DNA from: Bradyrhizobium sp. CCBAU 53338
GTDB lineage: Bacteria; Pseudomonadota; Alphaproteobacteria; Rhizobiales; Xanthobacteraceae
Length of the DNA stretch: 64,000 nt
Assembly (NCBI RefSeq): GCF_015291665.1
Contig: NZ_CP030048.1
Span: 3,534,001 to 3,598,000, forward strand
Direction of reading: 5' to 3'
Below, piece after piece: positions 50,702 to 62,469 of the stretch (its first letter is position 1; each line of letters opens with the position of its first letter). A model generated the notes under the pieces. It worked only from the letters and a program-made list of their open reading frames with translations, had not been told where the DNA came from and made no database searches. The translations under genes were made by a program, and so were the position numbers.

Positions 50702-51310
50702 ATGTTCACCGGCATTGTCACCGATATCGGCGAGATCGTCAGCTTCAAGCCCGTGGCGCAGGGGCAACTGCACCGCCTGCGTATCGCTTGCAGCTACGAT
50801 CAGACCACCATCGCCGACGGCGCCTCGATCGCCAGCAACGGCGTGTGCCTGACTGTCGTGGCTTCCGGCGTCGCTGGCGGCAAGACGTGGTATGACGTCG
50901 ATGCGGCGGCCGAGACGCTGGCGCTGACGACCGCCAAGCACTGGAAGCTCGGCACGAAGCTCAATCTCGAGCGCGCGCTCAAGATCGGCGACGAGCTCGG
51001 CGGCCATATCGTCGCCGGCCATGCCGACGGCATCGCCACCATCGTCAGCCGCGAGGACTTGCCTGACATGGCCCGGTTCGAGCTCTCGACGACGCGGGAG
51101 CTGGCGCGCTTCATCGCCACCAAGGGCTCGATCACGCTCGACGGCGTCTCGCTCACGGTGAATACGGTGAAGGATGTGACCTTTTCGGTGCTGATCATCC
51201 CGCATACGCTCGAGGTCACGACGATCGGCGGCTGGAAGGCGGGCAGTGAGGTCAATATCGAGGTCGATCTGATGGCCCGCTATGCGGCGCGGCTGACGGA
51301 AATGAAGTGA
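50702..51310 (+). CDS. ribE: Riboflavin synthase alpha subunit
   Basis: A 202-residue enzyme with two lumazine-binding repeats: MFTGIVTDIGEIVSF with SNGVCLTV in the first, and GGHIVAGHADGIATI with LDGVSLTVN in the second. It dismutates two 6,7-dimethyl-8-ribityllumazine molecules to riboflavin. It starts 1 nt after the ribD stop, implying coupled translation. Confidence 0.97.
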   Translation: MFTGIVTDIGEIVSFKPVAQGQLHRLRIACSYDQTTIADGASIASNGVCLTVVASGVAGGKTWYDVDAAAETLALTTAKHWKLGTKLNLERALKIGDELGGHIVAGHADGIATIVSREDLPDMARFELSTTRELARFIATKGSITLDGVSLTVNTVKDVTFSVLIIPHTLEVTTIGGWKAGSEVNIEVDLMARYAARLTEMK

Positions 51311-51399
51311 CCGGCGAAGCCGGATTTGCGCTTTAAAACTTGGCTTACACGCCTGCGGCGACTACATAACGCGCCGACCCCAGTGGAACGGATTGAACG

Positions 51400-51891
51400 A
51401 TGGCAGACGCGCGGCGCGCACCCCTGAAGGACCAGACCGACATTTCCGGCGCGCGTGCGCTTGTCGTCGAGGCCCGGTTCTATGACGATCTCCAGGACGC
51501 GCTCCTGGATGGCGCGGTCGCCGAGCTGAAGGCGGCCGGGTTGACGCACGACGTCATCACGGTTCCCGGCGCGCTGGAGATCCCGGCGGCGGTTGCGATC
51601 GCCGTCGATGCGGCTGCAGCGAACGGCAAGCCTTATGACGCCGTGATTGCGCTCGGCTGCGTGATCCGCGGCGACACCATTCATTTCGAGATCGTCTCGC
51701 AGGAATCCTCGCGCGCGCTGATGGAGCTCGCGGTGGCGCGCAAACTGCCGCTCGGCAACGGCATCCTCACCGTCAACAATGAAGACCAGGCCTGGGCACG
51801 GGCACGCGCCAGCGAACTCAACAAGGGCGGCGATGCCGCTCGCGCGGCGCTTGCGATGCTGCGCATCAAGCGCCGTCTGGCGCGGGCCTGA
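51400..51891 (+). CDS. ribH: 6,7-dimethyl-8-ribityllumazine synthase
   Basis: A 163-residue enzyme joining the ribityl-pyrimidine and dihydroxybutanone phosphate. Signatures are [26 protein letters not shown] and [18 protein letters not shown] with the catalytic His, and [16 protein letters not shown]. It is 89 nt after ribE and 3 nt before nusB. Rhizobiales often carry a second ribH elsewhere; this one sits in the main cluster. Confidence 0.96.
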   Translation: MADARRAPLKDQTDISGARALVVEARFYDDLQDALLDGAVAELKAAGLTHDVITVPGALEIPAAVAIAVDAAAANGKPYDAVIALGCVIRGDTIHFEIVSQESSRALMELAVARKLPLGNGILTVNNEDQAWARARASELNKGGDAARAALAMLRIKRRLARA

Positions 51892-51894
51892 GCC

Positions 51895-52389
51895 ATGGCT
51901 GACACCAGAAAACCGGCGGGCGTGGCGGAGAAGAAAGCGAACCGGCGCGGTGCGGCGCGGCTCGCAGCCGTTCAGGCGCTGTACCAGATGGATATCGCCG
52001 GTGCCGGCATCAACGACATCTTTGCCGAGTTCGAGAGCCACTGGCTCGGCAACGAGGTCGAGGGCGACACCTATCTGCCGGCGGAAGCCGCGTTCTTCCG
52101 CGACGTCGTCTCCGGCGTCGTGCGCGACCAGAAGAAGCTCGATCCCTTGATCGACGAGGCGCTGTCGAAGGGCTGGCCGCTGAAGCGCATCGAAGCGATC
52201 CTGCGCGCGGTGCTGCGGGCAGGGGCTTACGAATTGGAACATCGCAAGGACGTGCCGGGCCGCGTCGTGATCTCCGAATATGTCGACGTCGCCAACGCCT
52301 TCGTTGACCGCGAGGAGACCGGCATGGTCAACGCCGTGCTCGACCAGATCGGCCGCCAGTTTCGCGGCGACGAGTTCGGGCGGGGATAG
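51895..52389 (+). CDS. nusB: Transcription antitermination factor NusB
   Basis: A 164-residue all-helical factor for rRNA antitermination. RRGAARLAAVQALYQMDIAG near residue 18 and the C-terminal VVISEYVDVANAFVDREETGMVNAVLD match the family. The basic N terminus binds BoxA RNA with S10. ribH-nusB-thiL is a widely conserved order. Confidence 0.96.
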   Translation: MADTRKPAGVAEKKANRRGAARLAAVQALYQMDIAGAGINDIFAEFESHWLGNEVEGDTYLPAEAAFFRDVVSGVVRDQKKLDPLIDEALSKGWPLKRIEAILRAVLRAGAYELEHRKDVPGRVVISEYVDVANAFVDREETGMVNAVLDQIGRQFRGDEFGRG

Positions 52390-52417
52390 GGCAAAGCCGG
52401 AGGTTGGGCTGACATCG

Positions 52418-53416
52418 ATGACCACTCCGCAAAGTCCTTCCGCCGAAGACTCCCTCATCGCGCGCTATTTCAAACCGCTGGCGACCGACCCCGGTGCGTT
52501 CGGGCTGGTCGATGACGCGGCGATCCTGTCCTCGTCCGGCGACGACATCGTCGTCACCACCGATGCCGTGGTCGAGGGCGTGCATTATCTTGCCACCGAT
52601 CCCCCCGACACCATCGCGCGCAAGGCGCTGCGGGTGAATCTGTCCGACATCGCCGCCAAGGGGGCGGTGCCGGCCGGCTTCGTGCTGACGCTGGCGCTGC
52701 GCAGCAAGGAGGATGCCTGGCTCAAACCGTTCGCGGATGCGCTCGGCGAGGACGTGAAGACTTTCGCGTGCCCGCTGCTCGGCGGCGACACGGTGTCGAC
52801 GCCGGGGCCGCAGATGGTCTCGATCACCGCCTTCGGCCGCGTGCCGAAAGGGCGGATGGTCGGCCGCACCGGCGCGAGGCCGGGCGACCGCATCCTGGTC
52901 ACGGGGACGATCGGCGATGCCGCGCTCGGCCTCGACGTGCTCACTGGCGGCAAGGCAGCCGCGGCGCTCGTATCCGATCCCGCAGCAAAGGAAGCGCTCG
53001 TTTCGCGCTATAGGATCCCTCAGCCGCGCAATGTGCTGGCGCGGGCCGTGCGCGACCACGCGACAGCCGCGATGGACGTCTCCGACGGGCTTGCCGGCGA
53101 TCTGACCAAACTCTGTGCAGCTTCGGGTGTCTCGGCCACCGTCGATGTGGCGAGCGTCCCGCTCTCAGCCGTGGCGGCCGGTCTGGTGGCTCGCAAGACC
53201 ATTTGCGTTGAGACGCTGCTGGCCGGCGGCGACGACTACGAAGTGCTGTGCACGGTGCCGCCGGCAGAGAGCGATGCGCTGATCGCTGCAGGGAAGGTGG
53301 CAGGCGTGGCCATCACCGCGATCGGCACGATCGTCGCGGGCCAAGAGCGGCCACGCTTCCTGGACGGGCAGGGCCGAGAACTCACCTTGACGCGCCTGTC
53401 GTACAGCCACTTCTAG
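52418..53416 (+). CDS. thiL: Thiamine-monophosphate kinase
   Basis: A 332-residue AIR-synthase-fold kinase making thiamine diphosphate from thiamine monophosphate. DDAAILSSSGDDIVVTTDAVVEGVHY and VNLSDIAAKGAVP bind Mg-ATP; GDTVSTPG and MDVSDGLAGDLTKL follow. ATG 52418 gives the family start; upstream in-frame codons overlap nusB. It closes the rib-nus-thi run, ahead of a strong hairpin. Confidence 0.95.
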   Translation: MTTPQSPSAEDSLIARYFKPLATDPGAFGLVDDAAILSSSGDDIVVTTDAVVEGVHYLATDPPDTIARKALRVNLSDIAAKGAVPAGFVLTLALRSKEDAWLKPFADALGEDVKTFACPLLGGDTVSTPGPQMVSITAFGRVPKGRMVGRTGARPGDRILVTGTIGDAALGLDVLTGGKAAAALVSDPAAKEALVSRYRIPQPRNVLARAVRDHATAAMDVSDGLAGDLTKLCAASGVSATVDVASVPLSAVAAGLVARKTICVETLLAGGDDYEVLCTVPPAESDALIAAGKVAGVAITAIGTIVAGQERPRFLDGQGRELTLTRLSYSHF

Positions 53417-53539
53417 GGATTACGCTGAGTCGGCGGCTAGGCGCTCGGGATCAGGTCCAAATACCTGCCGAGATCGGCCTTTTCGCACCTATCTGGCGTT
53501 GCACCCTCAATTTGATTTTGGCAAGCTTGCGACCGACTG

Positions 53540-53568
53540 GGGCCGCCCCTTCGGGCAAGGGGCGGCCC
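53540..53568. terminator. Strong hairpin between thiL and hppA
   Basis: GGGCCGCCCCTT / AAGGGGCGGCCC is a perfect 12-bp stem with a 5-nt loop, 123 nt after the thiL stop and 86 nt before the hppA ATG. The following sequence is not a clear T tract. It may end the thiL transcript or act in the hppA leader. Confidence 0.55.
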
Positions 53569-53654
53569 TGTTCAACATAAGGGCGCCACTCCGTTTGACG
53601 GAAAAACAAAAGGCGCCGGGGGTACGTACATCAAGGATCTGAGGCAAAAATCAC

Positions 53655-55775
<2,121 letters not shown>

Positions 55776-55798
55776 GCGGCGTCAACGACACAAGACAA

Positions 55799-55826
55799 AA
55801 ACCCCGCGGTGCGAGCCGCGGGGTTT
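55799..55826. terminator. Bidirectional terminator after hppA
   Basis: AAACCCCGCGG / CCGCGGGGTTT is a perfect 11-bp stem around a 6-nt loop. It is flanked by A-rich sequence on the left and TTTCGTTT on the right, so it can serve both hppA and the convergent solute-binding protein gene. Confidence 0.9.
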
Positions 55827-55846
55827 CGTTTGGTGCAGAGAGGGAA

Positions 55847-56860
55847 CTACTGCACGTCCATCTGCAATCCTTCCTTCTGGATGATGCCGGCGAATTTCTT
55901 CGTCTCGGCGTCCACGAAGTCGGCGAATTGCTGCGGGGTGCCGTAGTCGGCGCGGGCGCCCATGGCGGTGATCTGCTTCCTGATGTCGTCGCGCTCCAGC
56001 AGCGCCTTGACCTGGAGGTTGAGCGCGTCGAGCACGGGGGCGGGGACACCCTTCGGCAGAAATACCGAGAACCATGACGACACGTCGAACTTCGCAAGCT
56101 CCGGCGCGCTCTCGCGCATCGTCGGCAGGTTCGGCGCAAGTTCGCTGCGCTCGGTCGTCGTGACGCAGAGCCCGTTGAGCGTGCCGTTCTGCACCTGCGG
56201 CAGACTCGGATAGAGATTGTCGAACAGGATCTGGATGTCGCCGGCGAGCGCGGCCTGGAGCGCTGGGCCCGCGCCGCGGAACGGGATGTGCGTCATCTTG
56301 AGCCCGGTGAGCTGGAGGAACCAGGCGCCGGTGAGGTGAGGGCTCTGGCCGACGCCGGACGAGGCGTAGCTCAGCTTGTCCGGGTTGGCCTTGAGATAGG
56401 CGATCAGCTCGGCGACCGACTTGATGCCGGTCTTCGGATGCGCCGACACGATGTTCGGGATCCGGATCATGTTGCTGACGGGCTGGAGCTGGTCCGGCTT
56501 GTAGCTGAGGTTCTTGAAGATGCTGTAGGCGATCGCGTTCGGCCCGGGATTGCCGATCAGGATGGTGTGGCCGTCAGCCTTGGAGCGAACCACTTCGCCG
56601 GTCCCGATCGTGCCGCCACCACCCGAGCGATTCTCCACGACCGCGGTCTGGCCCCAGGCGGATTGGAGATGGGCGGCGAGCAATCGCCCCATCACATCGG
56701 TCGAGCCGCCGGCCGCGGCCGGCACGATGATGCGGACATTCTCGGTCGGCTTCCAGTCGGCAAGGCTCGATCGCGGCAGGATCGCGGCGGCCGAGAGGCC
56801 AGCGGCGCCCGCAAGCACGCGACGACGGGACAACAATTTGTTCTGAAGTTTCTTGAGCAC
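55847..56860 (-). CDS. TctC/Bug-type periplasmic solute-binding protein
   Basis: A 337-residue protein of the tripartite tricarboxylate transporter receptor family. A twin-arginine-like leader (SRRRVLAGAAGLSAAAILP) is followed by VRIIVPAAAGGSTDVMGRLLA, VVENRSGGGGTIGTGEVV and a two-lobed binding fold. GTG 56860 is chosen since GGGAGGGG lies 4-11 nt before it; the earlier ATG at 56920 lacks a ribosome site. No TctA/TctB partners are nearby, so it is an orphan receptor, as is common in this family. Confidence 0.87.
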   Translation of the reverse strand: MLKKLQNKLLSRRRVLAGAAGLSAAAILPRSSLADWKPTENVRIIVPAAAGGSTDVMGRLLAAHLQSAWGQTAVVENRSGGGGTIGTGEVVRSKADGHTILIGNPGPNAIAYSIFKNLSYKPDQLQPVSNMIRIPNIVSAHPKTGIKSVAELIAYLKANPDKLSYASSGVGQSPHLTGAWFLQLTGLKMTHIPFRGAGPALQAALAGDIQILFDNLYPSLPQVQNGTLNGLCVTTTERSELAPNLPTMRESAPELAKFDVSSWFSVFLPKGVPAPVLDALNLQVKALLERDDIRKQITAMGARADYGTPQQFADFVDAETKKFAGIIQKEGLQMDVQ

Positions 56861-56992
56861 GAATCCCCTCCCAGCTTCTTGTTTTGCCGGGAGGGTAGGG
56901 AACCGGTCGCACGACGGCAAGCCGCATGCGAGAGCGCGCGTCGTGCGAAGAGCGGCACGACGCCGCAGGGCGGCCGAACTCAGCTCACGATC

Positions 56993-57475
56993 TCAGAAGC
57001 TGAGCAGCTTGAACAGCGGCGCGAGGTAGCTCATCTCCTGACCCGACGTCGGCGTGGTCCGGCTGATGGAGTCGAAGATCTTGCCGTCCTGGAGGCCGTA
57101 ATTGGCAAGCCGGCGCACGCGCCGGTTCTTGTCGAAATAGATCGCGATCACACGTTGGTCGACGACCTTCTGGTTCATGAAGGCGACGGGGCGCTCCGAG
57201 CGCTGCGAGATGTAATAGAACACTTCGCCGTCCAGGGTTGCGACGGTGGAGGGCGTGCCCATCACGATCAGCACCTGGTCCTGACTCGCGCCGATCGGAA
57301 TCTGCTCCAGCGCGCCGGGCGGCAGGATATAGCCTTTCTGGAATTGCTCACCGGTGCAGCCCGCGAGCGCGGCGCCGACCAGGGTCACGGCCGCGAGCAT
57401 GCGCAGGCCGCGCCAGCGCGCGGAGAGGCCGCGCCGCTTGTCTGCGTGCAGGCTGGTCTGGTTCGTTATCGTCAT
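56993..57475 (-). CDS. Outer-membrane assembly lipoprotein, OmlA/BamE-like
   Basis: A 160-residue lipoprotein. The lipobox LAGC lies near residue 40, after a basic N terminus and hydrophobic stretch. The SmpA/OmlA domain follows (IPIGASQDQVLIVMGTPSTV, FYYISQRSERPVAF, VIAIYFDKNRRVRRLANYGLQDG). It likely assists the BAM complex and envelope integrity. It is divergent from the bc1-chaperone gene, 98 bp between starts. Confidence 0.9.
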   Translation of the reverse strand: MTITNQTSLHADKRRGLSARWRGLRMLAAVTLVGAALAGCTGEQFQKGYILPPGALEQIPIGASQDQVLIVMGTPSTVATLDGEVFYYISQRSERPVAFMNQKVVDQRVIAIYFDKNRRVRRLANYGLQDGKIFDSISRTTPTSGQEMSYLAPLFKLLSF

Positions 57476-57573
57476 AGCGGAACTGATTCCGTCCCCTTGC
57501 GTCGCGCGAGGCGCTGAAGTACCGGGCGGAGGCTTGGATTGCAACTCGCGCGCGCCCGCTTGCGGAAACCACA

Positions 57574-58125
57574 ATGCTTTGGCCGTTCAATCACTTCAGG
57601 AAACCCCGGCTAGCCCCGGCCGGCACCATTGAAGCCATCTATGGCATGATCGTGACGCAGGCGCGAGAACCCATATTTTACCGGGACTTGGGCGTGCCCG
57701 ATACGGTTAATGGCCGTTTCGACCTGTTGCTCCTGCACCTCTGGCTGTTGCTGCGGCGGCTGCGGACGGCCCAAGGCGGGGTGGAGCTGTCGCAGGCCCT
57801 GTTTGACCGCTTCTGCGAGGACATGGACGACAATCTGCGCGAGATGGGGGTGGGCGACCAGACCGTCCCGAAGCGGATGCGGGCCTTTGGCGAGGCCTTT
57901 TACGGCCGCGTCCAGGCCTACGACCAGGCGATCGATGCGGGCCCCGAAGCGCTGGCGCAGGCGATCTGCAAGAATATCTTGAACGGAGCCAGCATGGATC
58001 AGGCGCGGCTGCTGGCCGCCTACGGGCTGGCCACCAATGCGGATCTCGGCGAGGCCGGCGATCCCGCGCTGCTGCTTGGATCATTCAAATTTCCCGCACC
58101 GCTTCGGGAGGATGGGGCGTCATGA
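57574..58125 (+). CDS. Ubiquinol-cytochrome c chaperone family protein (CBP3-like)
   Basis: A 183-residue protein of the family that includes mitochondrial CBP3/UQCC1, needed to assemble cytochrome bc1. Visible marks are IYGMIVTQAREPIFYRDLGVPDTVNGRFDLL, LRRLRTAQGG and FDRFCEDMDDNLREMGVGDQTVPKRMR. It overlaps the next gene by 4 nt (ATGA). The alphaproteobacterial form parallels the mitochondrial one, in line with common ancestry. Confidence 0.88.
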   Translation: MLWPFNHFRKPRLAPAGTIEAIYGMIVTQAREPIFYRDLGVPDTVNGRFDLLLLHLWLLLRRLRTAQGGVELSQALFDRFCEDMDDNLREMGVGDQTVPKRMRAFGEAFYGRVQAYDQAIDAGPEALAQAICKNILNGASMDQARLLAAYGLATNADLGEAGDPALLLGSFKFPAPLREDGAS

Positions 58126-58703
58126 ACCGACCGATGACCGGATCCGAACCAGATCCCTGGCGCTCGCCGGTGATGGTGGCGCAGATTCCCGACACCGGCC
58201 TGCACCGTGCGCTCGAGGCCTCGACGGCAGAACGCCAGGCCTTGGCCGATGCCGCGGGTCTGCGCGACATCCTGTCGGCCCATGCCGACTTCGACGTGGT
58301 GCCGAGGAGCGGCGGCCGGATCCAGGTCACGGGCCGCGTCCGTGCCCGGATCGGCCAGACCTGCGTGGTCACGCTCGATCCGATCGAGAGCGAGATCGAC
58401 GAGGAGGTCGACCTGACCTTCGCGCCCGAGGCCGAGACGCGGCGGCTGGAGGACCTGATCGAGGAAGGGCAGGACGATGAGGAGCCGGCGGAGGTCGCCG
58501 ATCCGCACGAAGCCATCGTCAACGGAATCATCGATCTCGGCCGCGTTGCGACCGACGCGCTGTTCCTGGCGATCGATCCCTATCCCCGCAAGCCGGGAGC
58601 CGTGTTCGAAGCGGAGGTCATCGCGCCCGACCCAGAGGATCATCCCTTCGCGGCGCTGAAGGCCCTGCAGGACAACGAGCAGGGCAAGAAGAAGGGTAAA
58701 TAG
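58122..58703 (+). CDS. DUF177 (YceD-like) protein
   Basis: A 193-residue acidic protein with a DUF177 domain: FDVVPRSGGRIQVTGRVRAR, IGQTCVVTLDPIESEIDEEVDLTF with the single conserved Cys, then IDLGRVATDALFLAIDPYPRKPGA. YceD proteins are linked to ribosomal RNA or 23S accumulation and lie next to rpmF and plsX in most bacteria. Here plsX follows after a 297-bp gap (58704-59000) that lacks rpmF and shows no other gene. Confidence 0.88.
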   Translation: MNRPMTGSEPDPWRSPVMVAQIPDTGLHRALEASTAERQALADAAGLRDILSAHADFDVVPRSGGRIQVTGRVRARIGQTCVVTLDPIESEIDEEVDLTFAPEAETRRLEDLIEEGQDDEEPAEVADPHEAIVNGIIDLGRVATDALFLAIDPYPRKPGAVFEAEVIAPDPEDHPFAALKALQDNEQGKKKGK

Positions 58704-59000
58704 TCGAAGCTTCCCCGTAAGACCTCTGTGTGACGGGACGTGAGGCGTTTGCAGGACTGGTTGGAAAGACCTTCCTATCATTCTGATTTATATGATAATT
58801 GTGTGAATTGCCGGATCCGTCGTCGGATCATCCTCAAACCAAAAGGCTGGGGGCAAGAGGTTGTTTCGGGATAGCAAAACGCTATTGTCCGCCCCGGTTC
58901 GGGTGCGGCGTGGCGCTTGGCCGGTCGCCATGTCCATGGCGAACCCACTTTGCGGCCCGCTCGTTCGAGACCGCACCAGACCAGGTTTTCCGGGACTTCT

Positions 59001-60062
59001 ATGCCAAGCAAGGTTCGCATCGCGCTGGACGCCATGGGGGGCGACGACGGCGCTGCCGTGGTCATTCCAGGCGCAGCCATCTCCCTCGCGAGGCATCGGG
59101 ACATCGAATTCCTGCTGGTCGGGGACCGTGCCAGGATCGAGCCCGAGCTCGATCGGCTCCCCCAGCTCAAGAGCGCTTCGAAGATCATCCATACCGACGT
59201 TGCCGTCAGCGGCTCGGACAAGCCGAGCCAGGCCCTGCGACGCGGTCGCAAGACCTCCTCGATGTGGCTTGCCATCGATGCCGTGAAGAAGGGCGAGGCG
59301 GACGTCGCGGTCTCCGCCGGCAACACCGGCGCGCTGATGGCGATGGCCCGCTTCCATCTGCGGACGCTGCCAGGCATCGATCGCCCGGCCATTTCAGCGA
59401 TCTGGCCGACCCAGCGCGGCCAGTCCGTCGTGCTCGATCTCGGCGCCACGATCGGCGGCGATGCGCGCCATCTGGTGGCGCTCGCGGTGATGGGCGCGGC
59501 CATGGTGAGCGTGGTGTTCGACAAGAAGCGTCCGACGGTCGGCCTGCTCAACATCGGGACCGAGGAGATAAAGGGGCACGAGGAGATCCGCGAGGCCGCC
59601 GAAATGCTGCGTGCGATGGACCTGCCGGAACTCGACTATATCGGCTTCGTCGAAGGCGACGGTATCGGCAAGGGCGTGGCCGACGTAGTCGTGACCGAGG
59701 GCTACAGCGGCAACATCGCGCTCAAGGCCGCCGAGGGAACCGCGCGCCAGATGGCGGAATTACTCCGTAACGAGATCCAGCGGAGCTGGCTGTCCAAGCT
59801 CGGCTATGTGTTTGCCCGCAATGCCTTCCAGGCTCTGCGTGACAAGATGGACCCGAACAAGTCGAACGGCGGCGTGTTGCTGGGTCTCAACGGACTGGTG
59901 GTCAAGAGCCACGGCGGAATCAACGCCGAAGGCTTTGCCTACGCGATCGATGTTGGCTATGAGATGGCTCACTACGATCTCCTGAACAAGATCAATCAGA
60001 TGCTCAACCGCGAGGGTGGTGCACTTAATTCCGTGCAGACCGCGCAGGAGGCTGTTTCGTGA
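59001..60062 (+). CDS. plsX: Phosphate acyltransferase PlsX
   Basis: A 353-residue enzyme that converts acyl-ACP to acyl-phosphate for phospholipid synthesis. Motifs include [51 protein letters not shown] and [30 protein letters not shown] 59001 gives the usual start. Its stop overlaps the GTG of fabH (GTGA), coupling membrane lipid and fatty acid initiation. Confidence 0.96.
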   Translation: MPSKVRIALDAMGGDDGAAVVIPGAAISLARHRDIEFLLVGDRARIEPELDRLPQLKSASKIIHTDVAVSGSDKPSQALRRGRKTSSMWLAIDAVKKGEADVAVSAGNTGALMAMARFHLRTLPGIDRPAISAIWPTQRGQSVVLDLGATIGGDARHLVALAVMGAAMVSVVFDKKRPTVGLLNIGTEEIKGHEEIREAAEMLRAMDLPELDYIGFVEGDGIGKGVADVVVTEGYSGNIALKAAEGTARQMAELLRNEIQRSWLSKLGYVFARNAFQALRDKMDPNKSNGGVLLGLNGLVVKSHGGINAEGFAYAIDVGYEMAHYDLLNKINQMLNREGGALNSVQTAQEAVS

Positions 60063-61039
60063 CTCAAATTCGTTCGGTCGTGCTGGGCTGCGGCTCTTAT
60101 TTGCCGGAGCAGGTGGTGACCAACGCCCAGTTGGCGGCGCGCATCGACACGTCCGACGAGTGGATCGTGCAGCGCACAGGCATTCGCGAACGGCACATTG
60201 CGACCGAGGGCGAATTCACTTCTCATCTCGCGATCAAGGCGGCGCAGGCCGCGCTCTCGGATGCCGGCGTGGACGCCCAGTCGATCGAACTGATCGTGCT
60301 CGCCACCTCGACGCCGGACAACACGTTTCCCGCGACCGCGGTCTCCGTGCAGCACGGGTTAGGCATCAACCACGGTGTGGCGTTCGATCTTCAGGCGGTA
60401 TGCTCGGGCTTCGTGTTCGCGCTTGCCACGGCCGACAATTTCCTGCGCACCGGCGCCTACAAGCGTGCGCTCGTGATCGGCGCCGAGACCTTCTCGCGCA
60501 TCCTCGACTGGAACGACCGCGGTACCTGCGTGCTGTTCGGCGACGGCGCCGGCGCGGTCGTGCTGGAGGCGCAGGAGCAGCCGGGCAATCCCGCGACTGA
60601 CCGCGGCATCGTCACCACGCATCTGCGCTCCGACGGCCGCCACAAGGCCAAGCTGTTCGTCGACGGCGGACCGTCCTCGACCCAGACCGTCGGCCACCTG
60701 CGCATGGAGGGCCGCGAGGTCTTCAAGCACGCGGTCGGCATGATCACCGATGTCATCGTCGACGCCTTCCAGGCGACCGGGCTGAATGCCGACGGCATCG
60801 ACTGGTTCGTGCCGCACCAGGCCAACAAGCGAATCATCGACGCCTCCGCCCACAAGCTGCACATCGCGCCGGAGAAGGTGGTGCTGACGGTGGACCGTCA
60901 CGGCAACACCTCCGCGGCCTCGATCCCGCTGGCGCTGTCGGTGGCGCGCAAGGACGGCCGGATCAAGCGCGGCGACATGGTCCTCCTGGAGGCCATGGGC
61001 GGCGGCTTCACCTGGGGCTCCGCGCTGGTGCGCTGGTAA
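60059..61039 (+). CDS. fabH: 3-oxoacyl-[ACP] synthase III
   Basis: A 326-residue enzyme starting fatty acid synthesis by joining acetyl-CoA to malonyl-ACP. The triad is C115 ([12 protein letters not shown]), H253 ([11 protein letters not shown]) and N283 ([11 protein letters not shown]). It starts with GTG overlapping the plsX stop by 4 nt. Same order, plsX-fabH-ihfA-merR, is usual in Rhizobiales (from memory). Confidence 0.97.
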   Translation: MTQIRSVVLGCGSYLPEQVVTNAQLAARIDTSDEWIVQRTGIRERHIATEGEFTSHLAIKAAQAALSDAGVDAQSIELIVLATSTPDNTFPATAVSVQHGLGINHGVAFDLQAVCSGFVFALATADNFLRTGAYKRALVIGAETFSRILDWNDRGTCVLFGDGAGAVVLEAQEQPGNPATDRGIVTTHLRSDGRHKAKLFVDGGPSSTQTVGHLRMEGREVFKHAVGMITDVIVDAFQATGLNADGIDWFVPHQANKRIIDASAHKLHIAPEKVVLTVDRHGNTSAASIPLALSVARKDGRIKRGDMVLLEAMGGGFTWGSALVRW

Positions 61040-61172
61040 AGCCACATCGATAAAATTTTGCCGGAATCAGCGCCCAACATCGATGCGTCTGCATTGATGA
61101 GCGGTGTTGACCGCCGTATCGTAACCTCATAATTTCAGACAACAATTGTTCGCCGTGATGTGGGGCAGGGCG

Positions 61173-61514
61173 ATGACCGATCAAAGTAAAACCGTAACGC
61201 GTGTGGATCTGTGCGAAGCCGTCTACCAGAAGGTGGGACTGTCGCGCACGGAGTCGTCCGCCTTCGTGGAACTCGTGCTGAAGGAGATCACCGACTGCCT
61301 TGAGAAGGGCGAGACGGTGAAGCTGTCGTCGTTCGGGTCCTTCATGGTCCGCAAGAAGGGTCAGCGCATCGGCCGTAATCCGAAGACCGGCACCGAGGTG
61401 CCGATCTCGCCGCGCCGGGTGATGGTGTTCAAGCCGTCGGCGATCCTCAAGCAGCGGATCAACGCCCAGCACCGCACCAATGGCGATGCCAGCAAGGCTC
61501 AACCCGAGGCGTAA
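61173..61514 (+). CDS. ihfA: Integration host factor alpha subunit
   Basis: A 113-residue HU/IHF-type DNA-bending protein. [21 protein letters not shown], then [25 protein letters not shown] with the beta-ribbon arm, and [18 protein letters not shown] identify the alpha subunit. ATG 61173 is chosen over an upstream TTG. It is required for many phage integrations, relevant to the element next to tRNA-Pro nearby. Confidence 0.95.
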   Translation: MTDQSKTVTRVDLCEAVYQKVGLSRTESSAFVELVLKEITDCLEKGETVKLSSFGSFMVRKKGQRIGRNPKTGTEVPISPRRVMVFKPSAILKQRINAQHRTNGDASKAQPEA

Positions 61515-61542
61515 AATCGCGCCTCCGCGAAGGATTTGGCAT

Positions 61543-62121
61543 TTGGACAAGGCGCCGGATGCGTTCCGAACCATCAGCGAAGTAGCGCAGGAACTCGACA
61601 TTCCGCAGCACGTGCTGCGGTTCTGGGAGACCCGCTTCTCCCAGATCAAGCCGATGAAGCGCAGCGGCGGCCGCCGCTACTACCGCCCCGACGATGTCGA
61701 CCTGCTCAAGGGCATCCGCCGCCTGCTGTACGGCGAGGGCTACACCATCCGCGGCGTGCAGCGGATCCTGAAGGAGCACGGCGTCAAATCGGTGCAAGGC
61801 CTGGCTGACGGCTCGGCCGCGGTCTCGTTCGGGGCGATCGAGGACGCCATCGGGGCGAGCCTGATGGAGCCCGACGACGAGGCGCCCATCAAGGGCGTCG
61901 CCGATACCGACGATGACGACTACCAGGGCGACGAAGAGGAAGGCATCGACTTCCGCTTCACGGAGGTCGACGACGAGGAGATCCTCACGACCTTCCGCAA
62001 GGGCGGCACCGCCGCCGCGCCCATCGGCCCCAGCGCGCTGGACCGGGAGCGGCTGGAACGGGTGCTCGGCGACCTCGTCGCTTGCAAGGAGATGCTGGAC
62101 CAGGCCCTGAAGGACGGCTGA
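61543..62121 (+). CDS. MerR-family transcriptional regulator
   Basis: About 192 residues. The N-terminal MerR helix-turn-helix is [22 protein letters not shown] with [36 protein letters not shown]. The C-terminal half is acidic ([13 protein letters not shown]) and ends in a helix [21 protein letters not shown]. The TTG at 61543 is preferred, with AAGGA 9-13 nt upstream; ATGs at 61480 and 61486 would overlap ihfA. It lacks metal cysteines. A short CGGCC-TTT-GGCCG hairpin follows the stop. Confidence 0.88.
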   Translation: MDKAPDAFRTISEVAQELDIPQHVLRFWETRFSQIKPMKRSGGRRYYRPDDVDLLKGIRRLLYGEGYTIRGVQRILKEHGVKSVQGLADGSAAVSFGAIEDAIGASLMEPDDEAPIKGVADTDDDDYQGDEEEGIDFRFTEVDDEEILTTFRKGGTAAAPIGPSALDRERLERVLGDLVACKEMLDQALKDG

Positions 62122-62231
62122 GCGGCCTTTGGCCGACTTTGCGGTCCGTTTCCTCGGCCTTTCGGCCAACACACCAAAATGGCGCGGCTCGCCTTGCGCA
62201 TCGCGCCGATCCTAGCTAATGGAACGACGTT

Positions 62232-62309
62232 CGGAGCGTGGCGCAGCCCGGTTAGCGCACTAGTCTGGGAGACTAGGGGTCGGAGGTTCAAATCCTCTCG
62301 CTCCGACCA
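62232..62309 (+). tRNA. tRNA-Pro (anticodon GGG)
   Basis: Acceptor CGGAGCG pairs with CGCTCCG; the anticodon arm CTAGT-CTGGGAG-ACTAG gives GGG; the T arm is GGAGGTTCAAATCCTCT; CCA is encoded. Length is 78 nt. The 3' half borders phage-like genes and is a likely integration target. Confidence 0.97.
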
Positions 62310-62382
62310 TTTTCTTCCTGAGAGATCAACGACTTACGTCTGCGCGCATTCTCGCGCGCGCTGAGGATTTGGGAACGAAACG

Positions 62383-62402
62383 GCACCGGTTTGCACCGGT
62401 TG
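62383..62402. repeat. Tandem 10-bp direct repeat near the tRNA-Pro junction
   Basis: GCACCGGTTT is followed immediately by GCACCGGTTG, matching at nine of ten positions with one-helical-turn spacing, 74 bp from the end of tRNA-Pro. It could be an arm-type integrase or regulator site. Confidence 0.45.
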
Positions 62403-62469
62403 GCGCCAAAAGTCCCGAAATATCCCCGAAGACCGTTCTCGGAGCGTTCGCTACGGGAGCGCGGTCGTG

